From positions 148,338 through 212,337 of the forward strand of contig JANQRB010000139.1 in the NCBI GenBank assembly GCA_028284775.1: DNA of 64,000 bases, written 5' to 3'. Both the position numbers and the translations under genes were made by a program. Source of the stretch: Candidatus Kapaibacterium sp. (lineage in GTDB: Bacteria; Bacteroidota; Ignavibacteria; Kapaibacteriales; UBA7675). Under the pieces are notes generated by a model. The model was not told where the DNA came from and made no database searches. It was given only the letters and a program-made list of their open reading frames with translations. Below, piece by piece: positions 27,201 to 34,083 of this stretch; the first letter of the stretch is position 1; each line of letters starts with the position of its first letter.

Positions 27201-27455
27201 AATCGAGCGCAGCTCGCTCACGCCGGGCAAATTGGCCATCGCCAGCTCTACGGGGTAGGTAATAAACTGCTCGACTTCTTCCGTGGCGAGCGTCGGTGAA
27301 ATCGTTATGACCTGTACCTGGTTGTTGGTAATGTCGGGCACGGCATCGAGCGATATGTGCCACATTGCGTAGAGGCCCCAGGCAATCAGGGCCAGCGTCG
27401 CCATACCGATAACCAGTTTGTTCTTGACGGAAAAACTTATGATGCTTTGTATCAT
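24273..27455 (-). CDS. Heavy-metal efflux RND transporter, CzcA/CusA family
   Basis: Proton-driven inner-membrane pump of 1060 aa. It opens with a membrane helix and HISLDAVPDITNNQVQV, the usual HME-RND start. The transmembrane-4 motif AIDFGIIVDGAVIIVEY holds D400, D406 and E413, matching the acidic triad of CzcA-type divalent-cation pumps (Zn/Co/Cd) rather than the CusA (Cu/Ag) arrangement. Two large periplasmic loops and 12 helices fit the length. AAGGA stands just before the ATG. It is preceded by a Cys-rich secreted protein and followed by the adaptor; no CzcC-type outer-membrane channel gene is present. Metal identity is an inference from the motif. Confidence 0.93.
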   Translation of the reverse strand: MIQSIISFSVKNKLVIGMATLALIAWGLYAMWHISLDAVPDITNNQVQVITISPTLATEEVEQFITYPVELAMANLPGVSELRSISRFGLSVVTVVFEEEQGPWLPRQLVAEQLADIKDEIPSGLGEPFMGPVSTGLGEIYQYTIEPQPGFEDRYSPLELRTIQDWQVQRQLMKIPGVVEVNSFGGAIKQFEVAVRPRQLLSMNITLRELFKALEDNNANTGASYIEKEREAYFIRGEGLLRSEEDIAKVPIKNIGGQAITVGDVAEVRIGSPPRYGIVTRNGKGECVGGTVMMLKGANSYRVVEDVKERIAEVQNSLPEGLRIVPFLDRSRLIERTTATVSENLALGGLIVILVLVLLLGSMRAGLIVASTIPLSLLFAFGMMHLTGVSANLMSLGAIDFGIIVDGAVIIVEYTVFQLTRRRRQQKEALSADERDTIAKSAAVSMMNSAFFGQLIIVIVYVPILALTGVEGKMFTPMALTVAYAIIGVMILCFTYVPMMAALTLGRGDGPGRFNVGDRIVAGLQRVYEPLLRLALRGRILVLGLALALLAFSLILFSRLGGEFVPDLEEGDIAFHIILKPGSSLLEMQRTSTRVEQLLMQNFPEIEQIVSRAGVSKLPTDPMPMEIADVFVILAEKEEWVSADSRFELVERFKKVLSVLPGVNYEFTQPIKMRFNELLTGVREDIAVKIFGDDHEILAAKANQAAGLIRTIPGVADLMVEATSGMPQVLVHYRRARLAQHGLSVAQVNLLLQTAFSGAQAGVIYEGERRFDLVLRLHDDYRHDIDEISRLMIPLSNGAHIPLREVADIDIRDGPMQISREDARRRISIGINIRGRDVESLIEEIRGRLDDGLTLPPGYYLRFGGAFENMQRAEQRLTIVVPAALAAIFLLLYLSLRSVKQTLLIYSAIPLAGIGGIAALSLRDMPFSISAGVGFVALCGVVVLNGLVLINKFNELQAEGIGDPLSRILQGTRSRLRPILLTASTDILGFLPMAFSHSAGAEVQRPLATVVIGGICTATVLTLFVLPILYGYFGSGKKEEAQAGTQTAVNRNQGRISSSN

Positions 27456-27840
27456 TGTCCTTATCTGCCAGGATTAAATTTGAGTAGCAATGTTGCGGCT
27501 CGCGGGCCTCGACATAGAAGGTGTCAGTGGCTGCCCGGACCACCTGACGTGGTCGGGTGCGGGCCATGACCTAACCTACCGATAAACGGCGCATAGAACG
27601 CTTGGAGTCAACCGGATGCGAAAGCAATGATAGCCCTGCGGCATTGCCGGTTTTTCACGCTTCGGAAGCTGAACGCCGCATGGCGCCGATAGGCACAATT
27701 GTCGAGCCGGACGTCGCAAGGCCTTTCCAGAAACCAGGCGACGCAGGAATAGACAGGCAGTGGTCGTCGGCCGCCGACTTGTACTGCAAGCAGGCAGCAG
27801 CGAAATCCCTTTTTGGGCTTATGCGATTGGCCGGAAGAAT
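27456..27840 (-). other. Leader/intergenic region upstream of the RND pump gene
   Basis: About 385 bases between the Cys-rich gene and the pump gene. I find no supported gene and no recognisable metal or cobalamin riboswitch. A hairpin (GACCAC - 5 nt - GTGGTC, 27538-27554, extendable by CCC/GGG with one bulge) lies about 80 bases before the pump start and could act on readthrough between the two genes. Confidence 0.4.
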
Positions 27841-28188
27841 TTACGTCGTTGCGGGAAGTTCAATTGGTGGACGCCAGATGGAATGGGCATTCGGTCCAAG
27901 ACATTGCGGTGAAGATTCCGTCATTATGAAATATCGATTCGACTTAGTGCACGTGATCACACTGAGGTATGAAGCGATTGGCGTCTGGCAGCAAACGCAG
28001 GCACAAAATGGCGAACACTCGCTGCAATCCCGGGAATCGTCGCGGGGGTCGGATGAGCTATCGTCGCCGCAATTACTGGTCTGACATTCATGGGCAGCAG
28101 GAGCGGTATTGCCCAACACGATGTCGCCGCAGGGTAGCAGCATTTGCATTCCGCAGATTAGCATCAATATGACGGCCGCTTGCTTCAT
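27841..28188 (-). CDS. Small secreted Cys-rich protein (DUF6660-like) of the metal-efflux locus
   Basis: A 115-aa protein with an N-terminal signal (MKQAAVILMLICGMQMLLPCGD), then a short Asp/Ser/Cys-rich part and the cluster CSECSPFCACVCC around residues 55-67, followed by QTPIASY. This matches my memory of DUF6660-type proteins that precede metal RND operons in Bacteroidota. The cysteines and the His/Asp-rich partner adaptor suggest metal binding in the periplasm. A TAGTTTTG -7 element lies just upstream of the ATG, implying it heads the operon. The C-terminal 30 residues are Pro/Ser-rich and may not be conserved. Confidence 0.7.
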   Translation of the reverse strand: MKQAAVILMLICGMQMLLPCGDIVLGNTAPAAHECQTSNCGDDSSSDPRDDSRDCSECSPFCACVCCQTPIASYLSVITCTKSNRYFIMTESSPQCLGPNAHSIWRPPIELPATT

Positions 28189-28202
28189 TGGCGCTTAACA
28201 TA

Positions 28203-28232
28203 CAAAACTATCGCCTTACCGCCGATACGAAA
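28203..28232 (-). promoter_or_regulatory. Bacteroidota-type promoter of the metal-efflux locus
   Basis: TAGTTTTG (28210-28203) is an exact TAnnTTTG -7 element; upstream, after 18 bases, is TTTC (28232-28229), one mismatch from TTTG. It leaves a leader of only about ten bases before the Cys-rich gene and lies in the 45-base gap after kptA. Confidence 0.5.
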
Positions 28233-28233
28233 A

Positions 28234-28791
28234 TTATTCCCCCTCGGCAGCGCCCGCTACTCCGAGATAGACAGCCGGTACGTGATCTGTTAACCAGACG
28301 CCATTTGCGGCGAGCAAAAATTCAAAGCCTTCGGCGTACATAAGGCCGCTGTCGACTCGAAGTACAATGGGCTCGCCATACCGGCGGCCGACCTCTGCCG
28401 CAACGGTCTGATTTTCGGAGAGATGAACATGATGACGAGCGCCTTTTAACAGCCCCCGGGCCCGGATAGAGTTCAGCCTGGTCCGCGCCGTTCCGTGGAA
28501 AAGCAGCGCCGGCGGCGCCTGAGAGGTATAGCCAAGTTCAACACGAACGGAATGCCCCTGATTAGCGCGAATGCGGCAACCGTCCCCGCTGAAACTGTAA
28601 CGGCCCTTACTATCCGAATCCACGATATGTCGCAGCGCTTCCGGCGTCCATCCCCTGGCTGCACCGCCACAGGCACGCAGCAGCTCATCGACATCGGCCC
28701 AGCCCGCCTCGTCGAGACTGATACCGACTTTTGCAGGCTGATGACGGAGAATCAGGCTGAGAAACCTGCTGCGTTTGCTTGTGTCGTCCAT
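28234..28791 (-). CDS. kptA: RNA 2'-phosphotransferase KptA/Tpt1
   Basis: Transfers an internal 2'-phosphate from RNA to NAD+. The 185-aa protein matches the whole family: SRFLSLILRHQP (8-19) with the first Arg-His, GWADVDELL, RIRANQGHS (73-81) with the catalytic His and Arg, FHGT (98-101), and the NAD-binding HVHLSENQTVAAEVGRR. In yeast Tpt1 completes tRNA splicing; in bacteria, which do not splice tRNA that way, it may repair or decap RNA, and the physiological role is open. It begins eight bases after the hydrolase-OsmC gene stop on the same strand, so the two are probably cotranscribed. Confidence 0.95.
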   Translation of the reverse strand: MDDTSKRSRFLSLILRHQPAKVGISLDEAGWADVDELLRACGGAARGWTPEALRHIVDSDSKGRYSFSGDGCRIRANQGHSVRVELGYTSQAPPALLFHGTARTRLNSIRARGLLKGARHHVHLSENQTVAAEVGRRYGEPIVLRVDSGLMYAEGFEFLLAANGVWLTDHVPAVYLGVAGAAEGE

Positions 28792-28799
28792 TGCCTGTT

Positions 28800-30017
28800 T
28801 TATTCTTTCAAACTTGTTCGCACCACTACTTCGGCGTGCAGCGTTCGATGGACCGGGCAGCGGTCGGCAATCTCAAGCAGTCGTTGACGCTGAGCGGCGT
28901 CGAGATCGCCGATGAGCTCGATTTCACGTGTAATCACATCGACTTTGACGTCTTTCGATTCGCAGTCCGCACAATCGTTGGCGTGCACTTTCTCATGCCG
29001 CAGGCTTACTTCCACCGCCTCCAGGGGCCATTGCTTGCGATCGGCGTACATTCGTAGCGTCATCGAGGTACAGGCGCCGAGCGCTGCGCTGAGAAACTCG
29101 TAGGGCGTTGGTCCAAGATCACGCCCGCCGACGGACGCGGGTTCATCGGCGATCAGCGAATGGCCATTGGCGCGAATCTCCGTGGTATAAGAGGACGAGC
29201 CGGTGCGGGTAACAACCAGGTTGTCCTTGGCGCCGCGTTCCGGGACGCTGATGGGCGCGTCGATGTAGCTGGCCGACCAACTTGCGATCACGGAGCCGGC
29301 GTAGAGCGAATCACGCTGCGCGCTGAGCAGGTGATCGGCCCGGTCGAGCGAGATGAAACTTTTGGGATGTTTTGCGGCGGTGAATATTTCGCCGGCATTG
29401 TCGATGCCGACCGTCTCATCCAGGGGAGCGTGAAGCACCAGCAATGCCGCGCCCAGATTGCGGATCGATTCCCGCATGCGCGTATCTTCCAGGTCGTCGA
29501 GAAACTGCTTTTTAAGGGTAAAACTGCGGCCGGCGATCTCCACGTCGGCAATACCCCTTTCTTCGATCGACTCCAGCGAGCAGCGGAGCAGGTGTTTAAC
29601 GTGGGCCGGGTCGGAAGGAGCGCCGATGGTGGCGACAGCTTTCACCGAGGCAAGCTGGCCGGCAGCCTGCAGAACGGCAGCTCCCCCCAGCGAATGGCCG
29701 ATTAAAATTTGCGGCGCCTGATAGTCGGCTTCCAGAAAAGCCGCGGCGGCCAGCAGATCGGCAACATTCGAGGAAAAGTTGGTATCGGCAAAATCACCTT
29801 CGCTTTCACCGAGACCGGTAAAGTCGAAGCGCAGAACCGCGATACCTTCCCTGCTGAGAGCGCGGCTGATATTACCGACGGCATTTAAATTCTTGGTGCA
29901 AGTAAAACAGTGAGCAAAAATCGCAAAGGCCAGCGGCCTGCCGTCGATCGGCAATTCCAGACGCGCCGCCAATTGCGCGCCATCTGCACCTGTAAACCTG
30001 AGTTTCTGTGATTTCAT
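28800..30017 (-). CDS. Alpha/beta hydrolase fused to an OsmC-family peroxiredoxin domain
   Basis: A 405-aa two-domain protein. Residues 1-250 are an alpha/beta hydrolase with the nucleophile elbow IGHSLGG (Ser109), an acid near LDETVG (D200) and the His in LDRADHLLS (H229). Residues 265-405 are an OsmC/Ohr-like domain with both reactive cysteines, Cys316 (ALGACTSMTL) and Cys387 (DRCPVHRTL), the pair that reduces organic hydroperoxides. This fusion is known in several phyla. A plausible idea is that the esterase half releases peroxidised acyl chains that the OsmC half reduces, but that is inference. Expression probably continues into kptA. Confidence 0.92.
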   Translation of the reverse strand: MKSQKLRFTGADGAQLAARLELPIDGRPLAFAIFAHCFTCTKNLNAVGNISRALSREGIAVLRFDFTGLGESEGDFADTNFSSNVADLLAAAAFLEADYQAPQILIGHSLGGAAVLQAAGQLASVKAVATIGAPSDPAHVKHLLRCSLESIEERGIADVEIAGRSFTLKKQFLDDLEDTRMRESIRNLGAALLVLHAPLDETVGIDNAGEIFTAAKHPKSFISLDRADHLLSAQRDSLYAGSVIASWSASYIDAPISVPERGAKDNLVVTRTGSSSYTTEIRANGHSLIADEPASVGGRDLGPTPYEFLSAALGACTSMTLRMYADRKQWPLEAVEVSLRHEKVHANDCADCESKDVKVDVITREIELIGDLDAAQRQRLLEIADRCPVHRTLHAEVVVRTSLKE

Positions 30018-30315
30018 ACCTAGCCAGTGAGATTGGTTCGGATTGTCAATTCAATAGTGCCCGGATCAGGACTTTGTCAGCGCAAGCTACAAATTTCATC
30101 GCAATCGCCGGCGCTTGCTGCTGTTATAGCCGCGTTTGAACTCTACAGCGATGACACACGTGGTAATTTCGAGCTTTAATTCGTAGATTAGGGTGAGGGA
30201 ATCCTGCCGCACACAGGCAGAAGCGACTAGCCAAAGCAACTCAGTGTCTTTGAATTGCCGAACCGAATACTTTCGAGCAAGTGACAGGTATTTACAATCT
30301 TATCAGCGTAGGCCA

Positions 30316-31287
30316 ATGGCAAAGAATATGATATATCGTCTTTGCTACATCGCAATCTTTGTATTCAGCCTGGAAACTGCAATGTCACAATCTATCGATT
30401 CTGCCGAACGAGAACTACAAGACTTTGACAAAGAGTGGAATTACAGCGCGCCCGACAAAACGGCCGAACGATTCACGGAGCTGGTGCCCGACGCGCTGGC
30501 GAAACGCGATACATCGTATTATCTGCAGTTGCTGACACAGATCGCGCGCTGCAACAGCCTGCAGTTTAAGTTTAAAGAGGCGCACGAAATACTCGATGAA
30601 GTGGAAGCCTTACTCACGGACGACTACCCGATCGCGCGGGTCAGATATCTGCTGGAGCGGGGCCGCAGTTTCAACTCCGCCAACGAAAGCGATTCGGCGG
30701 CGGCGCTTTTCACGGAAGCCTGGGAACTCTCTCGCCGTACGGGCGCTGAATATCACGCCGTCGATGCGGCGCATATGCTGGGTATCGCTTTCAGCGGCGA
30801 GCGCGGCAATACCTGGAATTTGCGCGCAGTTGAAGCCGCTGAATCTTCAAGCAACGCGCGGGCCCGAGGCTGGCTGGCTGCGCTCTATAACAATATCGCC
30901 TGGTATTATCATGACGAGGCGGGCGACTTTCAGCTGGCACTGAACTATTTCGAGCAATCGCGCGACGCCTATCAGGCAATGGATCGCGCCAATGCCGTCA
31001 GAATTGCCCGCTGGAGCATCGGCCGTGCCTATCGCTCGCTGGGACGCCTGAATGAGGCTCTGTCGCTGCAGCTTGAACTTGAGCGTGAATATGAAATGCA
31101 GGAGAAAGAAGATGGCTTTGTCTTTGAAGAAATCGGCGAATGTTTATTGGCCCTGCAGCGTGCTGATGAGTCAAGCGCATATTTTCTCAGAGCCTATAAG
31201 CTGTTAAAAGACGTGGCATGGCTCAAGGCAGGCGAACCGGAACGCCTTGAACGCCTCAAAAAACTCGCCGATGGCGAGGATGACTGA
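30316..31287 (+). CDS. Secreted tetratricopeptide-repeat protein, function unknown
   Basis: The ATG at 30316 gives 323 aa with a signal peptide (MIYRLCYIAIFVFSLETAMSQS); the frame stays open upstream to 30193 but without signal-like sequence. The mature part is alpha-helical with TPR-type repeats, for example FKEAHEILDEVEALLTDDYPIARVRYL, SDSAAALFTEAWELSRRTG, FQLALNYFEQSRDAYQAMD and LNEALSLQLELEREYEMQ. No enzymatic domain or membrane helix follows. It is isolated: divergent from the hydrolase-OsmC gene and convergent with a tiny membrane-protein gene. It probably works as a periplasmic scaffold, but nothing shows the partner. Confidence 0.65.
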   Translation: MAKNMIYRLCYIAIFVFSLETAMSQSIDSAERELQDFDKEWNYSAPDKTAERFTELVPDALAKRDTSYYLQLLTQIARCNSLQFKFKEAHEILDEVEALLTDDYPIARVRYLLERGRSFNSANESDSAAALFTEAWELSRRTGAEYHAVDAAHMLGIAFSGERGNTWNLRAVEAAESSSNARARGWLAALYNNIAWYYHDEAGDFQLALNYFEQSRDAYQAMDRANAVRIARWSIGRAYRSLGRLNEALSLQLELEREYEMQEKEDGFVFEEIGECLLALQRADESSAYFLRAYKLLKDVAWLKAGEPERLERLKKLADGEDD

Positions 31288-31301
31288 TCTGCACCTCAAG
31301 C

Positions 31302-31421
31302 TTACTTGAGCACAAAGACCATCGCCACAAGCAACAATAGCGACACAACAAACACTATCGCCAGCCGCTTTCCTTGCTGCGACTTTTTGGGATCGATTTT
31401 CTTGCGGTGTTTTTTGCTCAT
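31302..31421 (-). CDS. 39-aa single-helix membrane microprotein
   Basis: A short frame with a clear layout: a very basic head (MSKKHRKKIDPKKSQQGKR) and one hydrophobic helix (residues about 20-38), ending in Lys-stop. AAGG and AAGGG lie just before the ATG at 31421. The head/helix pattern predicts a cytoplasmic N-terminus and a single inner-membrane pass. It is convergent with the TPR gene, 14 bases away. I do not recognise the family; similar tiny basic-TM proteins are common and often missed. That it is a gene rests on composition and its ribosome-binding site. Confidence 0.55.
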   Translation of the reverse strand: MSKKHRKKIDPKKSQQGKRLAIVFVVSLLLLVAMVFVLK

Positions 31422-31654
31422 CCCTTATGCACCTTAATTGAATCTGCAGGCTGATTTTTTTGTGCGTATTTTGTGTTCTCGATTGAACGGGAGCAGTGTT
31501 GAGGCACTGCTGCGACCGATATTACAAAATAAATTCTGCTAACGCAATATCGAGATTACGATCACTCGCTTCGAGTGCGGTCACATCAACGGAACGCTCA
31601 GTCGTCCATCGCTGACGGCAGTTGCGGCGATTCGTAAACCTTATCCTGGCAGCA

Positions 31655-31680
31655 CTCGTCTTAGGCCCCTAGAGGACGAG
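31655..31680 (+). promoter_or_regulatory. Hairpin covering the ribosome-binding site of the ECF sigma gene
   Basis: Outer stem CTCGTC/GACGAG (31655-31660, 31675-31680) and inner stem TAGG/CCTA (31662-31665, 31668-31671). The GAGG at 31672-31675, correctly spaced from the ATG at 31683, lies at the edge of the stem, so folding should limit ribosome access. Confidence 0.45.
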
Positions 31681-31682
31681 GT

Positions 31683-32276
31683 ATGCAGAGTCGGCAGGAA
31701 GAAAGTGATAGCCGGTCAATACAAGTCGGCAGTGCTTTCAGTGAATTGTTGCGCCAGCATCGGCAACAGGTATACAATATGGCCTTCGACCTGACCGGCG
31801 ATCAGGCCGAAGCTGAAGATCTGGTACAGGATGTCTTTATCAAGGTCTTCAATGCTCTCGCGTCCTTTCGCGGCGATGCCAAGCCAAGCACATGGCTGTA
31901 TCGCATCACTGTGAATGCCTTTATCGACCGGTCGCGAACCAAGGCATTCGCCGCCAGTCGGCAGAGTGAAGATTTTCGCGACGATCGTTCGTATCAATCA
32001 TACGATTTGCCGGAACACGGGGCCTCTAATCCGGAATCGCAGACGGCTTCAGGTCAGATTCAACAACACATCAGCCTGGCATTGGCTACCTTGTCGCCGC
32101 AGCAGCGGGCGGTGTTTGTGATGCGACATTATCAACATCTGGCGCTGAAAGAAATTGGACAGAATCTCGGCATCTCGGAAGGAACGGTTAAAAGTCTGCT
32201 TTTTCGGGCTATCAGGAAACTCCAACATGCATTATCCTTTTATCGCAAGGAACTCGGACTGGAGGAAAAACAATGA
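31683..32276 (+). CDS. ECF-type RNA polymerase sigma factor
   Basis: A 197-aa sigma-70 family member with only regions 2 and 4. Region 2 includes YNMAFDLTGDQAEAEDLVQDVFIKVFNALASFRGDAKPSTWLYRITVNAFIDRSR (2.2-2.4), and region 4 is the helix-turn-helix ALATLSPQQRAVFVMRHYQHLALKEIGQNLGISEGTVKSLLFRAIRKL. Its stop overlaps the start of the next gene by four bases (ATGA), the usual arrangement with a cognate anti-sigma factor. A DUF1573 gene and bioY follow. Which stress it answers cannot be seen. A hairpin masks its ribosome-binding site. Confidence 0.93.
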   Translation: MQSRQEESDSRSIQVGSAFSELLRQHRQQVYNMAFDLTGDQAEAEDLVQDVFIKVFNALASFRGDAKPSTWLYRITVNAFIDRSRTKAFAASRQSEDFRDDRSYQSYDLPEHGASNPESQTASGQIQQHISLALATLSPQQRAVFVMRHYQHLALKEIGQNLGISEGTVKSLLFRAIRKLQHALSFYRKELGLEEKQ

Positions 32277-33076
32277 CTAGGCGCCCAGAATTCGAGGAGC
32301 TGCTTCCCGGCGCGCTCTATGGTCAGCTCACTAACGATGAGCAGGCATTTTTTGACGAATATCTCGCAGCCAGTCCGGAGCTGCAGCGGGACTTCGAGCA
32401 GGCACAAGAAACTCTGGCTGTTATGGATCGTCGCGAACGTCCACAGCCGGGTCCCGCGTTCTGGCAGGCGCTGGAGAACCGGATCACCGATCGCAGTCGC
32501 GCGTCCTCTCAATCCCGGAGCGGCGGCGCCAAAGCTGAAATTGTAGCACTTCGATCGGCCGGATTAAAACGTCTCGCGCGCTTCGCCATCGCAGCCTGTC
32601 TTTTGATCAGCGGAATTCTCATCGGACGCATGATACCGGCCGAGCGCAGTGTACCCCTTGCCTATGTCGATCGGGATGCTTCGGCCAACAACATCCTGGT
32701 GTCCTCTGTGTCAGATGCCGACCTCCGCAATCGCGTACGTTCCTACCTGGAGCGATCCTCGCTGCTGCTGATGGCAGGCGGTCGCACCGGTCTCAGTCAG
32801 GCCGCGCTCTCGGCTTGCGATTTTGACCTGGGCTATCAAAAAGAAATGTCGCATCAGCTCTTGCACCAGACACGCGAACTTCAGCGCGAACTTTATGCAC
32901 GCCAGGGCAGCGACCACGTTGCCTTCGCGGCCCTCGTCGCCGAGATCGAAAGCTATCTGCTGCAAATCAGCCATCTGGAGTCGATGAGCGACATCACCTC
33001 CGTCCAACCCCTGCACTCGGAAATGGAAGAATTGTTCTGTCAGGTCAAGTGTAATCTGGCGGATGTACAGCCCTGA
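32273..33076 (+). CDS. Probable membrane-bound anti-sigma factor
   Basis: A 267-aa protein translationally coupled to the upstream sigma gene (four-base overlap, strong GGAGG before the ATG). The N-terminal 80 residues form a helical cytoplasmic domain (FEELLPGALYGQLTNDEQAFFDEYLAASPELQRDFEQAQE) of the anti-sigma type that lacks the zinc His-x3-Cys-x2-Cys motif. One membrane helix lies at about 102-122 (LARFAIAACLLISGILIG). The rest is a predicted periplasmic helical domain ending in EMEELFCQVKCNLADVQP with two Cys. Assignment rests on position and architecture, not on a named family. Confidence 0.72.
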   Translation: MTRRPEFEELLPGALYGQLTNDEQAFFDEYLAASPELQRDFEQAQETLAVMDRRERPQPGPAFWQALENRITDRSRASSQSRSGGAKAEIVALRSAGLKRLARFAIAACLLISGILIGRMIPAERSVPLAYVDRDASANNILVSSVSDADLRNRVRSYLERSSLLLMAGGRTGLSQAALSACDFDLGYQKEMSHQLLHQTRELQRELYARQGSDHVAFAALVAEIESYLLQISHLESMSDITSVQPLHSEMEELFCQVKCNLADVQP

Positions 33077-33172
33077 GAGGCGATCGCAGGAGTACGATCG
33101 TAGCAGAGCGCCCCGGCTCGTGCAGCACAAGCGCGGGCATTAGAACACAGCCCATTAACTGGAGACAATCAG

Positions 33173-33889
33173 GTGAATCGATATTTGTTGACTTTAATGG
33201 CCTTCGTCTTATTCGGCGCAGCCGCCGCTTTTGCGCAGCCGCGTCTGGAAATCGTCGGCGGCAATACCTACAATTGGGGAAATGTACCTCGTGGCGATGA
33301 CTCGCTCACGGCCAGGATCGAGCTACGCAATGCCGGCGATAAAGAACTGAAAATCGACACTGTCAGACCCTCCTGCTCGTGTACGGCAGCGCCGCTCGAC
33401 AAAAAAAATCTGAAGCCCGGCGAATCGACCTATATGAACGTAACCCTTAATGTGAAAGGAAAAAGCGGCAATATCCAAAAAAATATCACCCTGACGACCA
33501 ATGATCCCAAGAAGCCGAATACCTACCTGACCTTAAAAACTAAAATCGTCGTTCCGATCGCCAACAATCCCCAGTACTTTCAATTTCCAAAACTTGTCGT
33601 AGGCCAGCCGGCTCGCTCGACGATGGATCTGCACAACACAACCGGTGATATCGTCATCCTGGTCGATGTCGCGACCGACAAAAATACCAGTGTCGACCTG
33701 GATACGCCGGTCTCGCTTATGCCGGACGAAAAACTCAGCGTCAACGCCACGGTTACGCCCCGCAAAGCGGGCTACTTCAACACACGCATAACCATCAAAA
33801 CCAGCCATCCCGACCAGGCTTCCTTTGATCTGAAAGGATATGGCAAGGCGGAAGAAGCCCTGGCGGAAAAGGCCGGTGCGCAGGAGTGA
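33173..33889 (+). CDS. DUF1573-family secreted protein with two Ig-like domains
   Basis: A 238-aa protein with a signal peptide (MNRYLLTLMAFVLFGAAAAFAQ) and the DUF1573 signature: NWGNVPRGDDSLTARIELRNAGDKELKIDTVRPSCSCTAA, where the CSC pair is conserved, followed by LKPGESTYMNVTLNVKGKSG and NITLTTNDPKKP. A second beta-sandwich of the same kind fills residues about 135-225. It begins with GTG eight bases after GGAG. The family is very common in Bacteroidota and usually of unknown role, possibly in the periplasm or outer membrane. It follows the sigma/anti-sigma pair by 96 bases and may belong to that regulon. Confidence 0.88.
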   Translation: MNRYLLTLMAFVLFGAAAAFAQPRLEIVGGNTYNWGNVPRGDDSLTARIELRNAGDKELKIDTVRPSCSCTAAPLDKKNLKPGESTYMNVTLNVKGKSGNIQKNITLTTNDPKKPNTYLTLKTKIVVPIANNPQYFQFPKLVVGQPARSTMDLHNTTGDIVILVDVATDKNTSVDLDTPVSLMPDEKLSVNATVTPRKAGYFNTRITIKTSHPDQASFDLKGYGKAEEALAEKAGAQE

Positions 33890-33981
33890 CAGCCGGAGCG
33901 CTGCAATTTTTCTGAGCTGTTGAACGACGAATCGTTAACAACGGCAAGATTCACTGTTGGCGCGTATCTGCTAAAAAGCGC

Positions 33982-34012
33982 ATTGGCAATCGCTGCAAAA
34001 GCCCTATTTTTG
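33982..34012 (+). promoter_or_regulatory. Bacteroidota-type promoter of bioY
   Basis: ATTG (33982-33985), 19 bases, then TATTTTTG (34005-34012), an exact TAnnTTTG -7 box. The bioY start is 72 bases downstream. GTTAACAA (33934-33941) and TTGTTAAC (34055-34062) flank the promoter as an inverted pair, but their spacing does not fit the known BirA operator. Confidence 0.55.
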
Positions 34013-34083
34013 CGGGGGCTCGGATAGGTCTGAGCCATTCATCTCCCAAAACTCTTGTTAACCAGCATTGAAGGATTTCCCCG

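Noticed and set aside
27456..27840. Cobalamin or metal riboswitch in the pump leader
   Set aside because: No B12 box or NiCo/czcD-type core seen; only a simple hairpin.
33934..34062. BirA biotin operator at bioY
   Set aside because: GTTAACAA and TTGTTAAC are present as an inverted pair, but they are over 110 bases apart and in the wrong order for the known operator.
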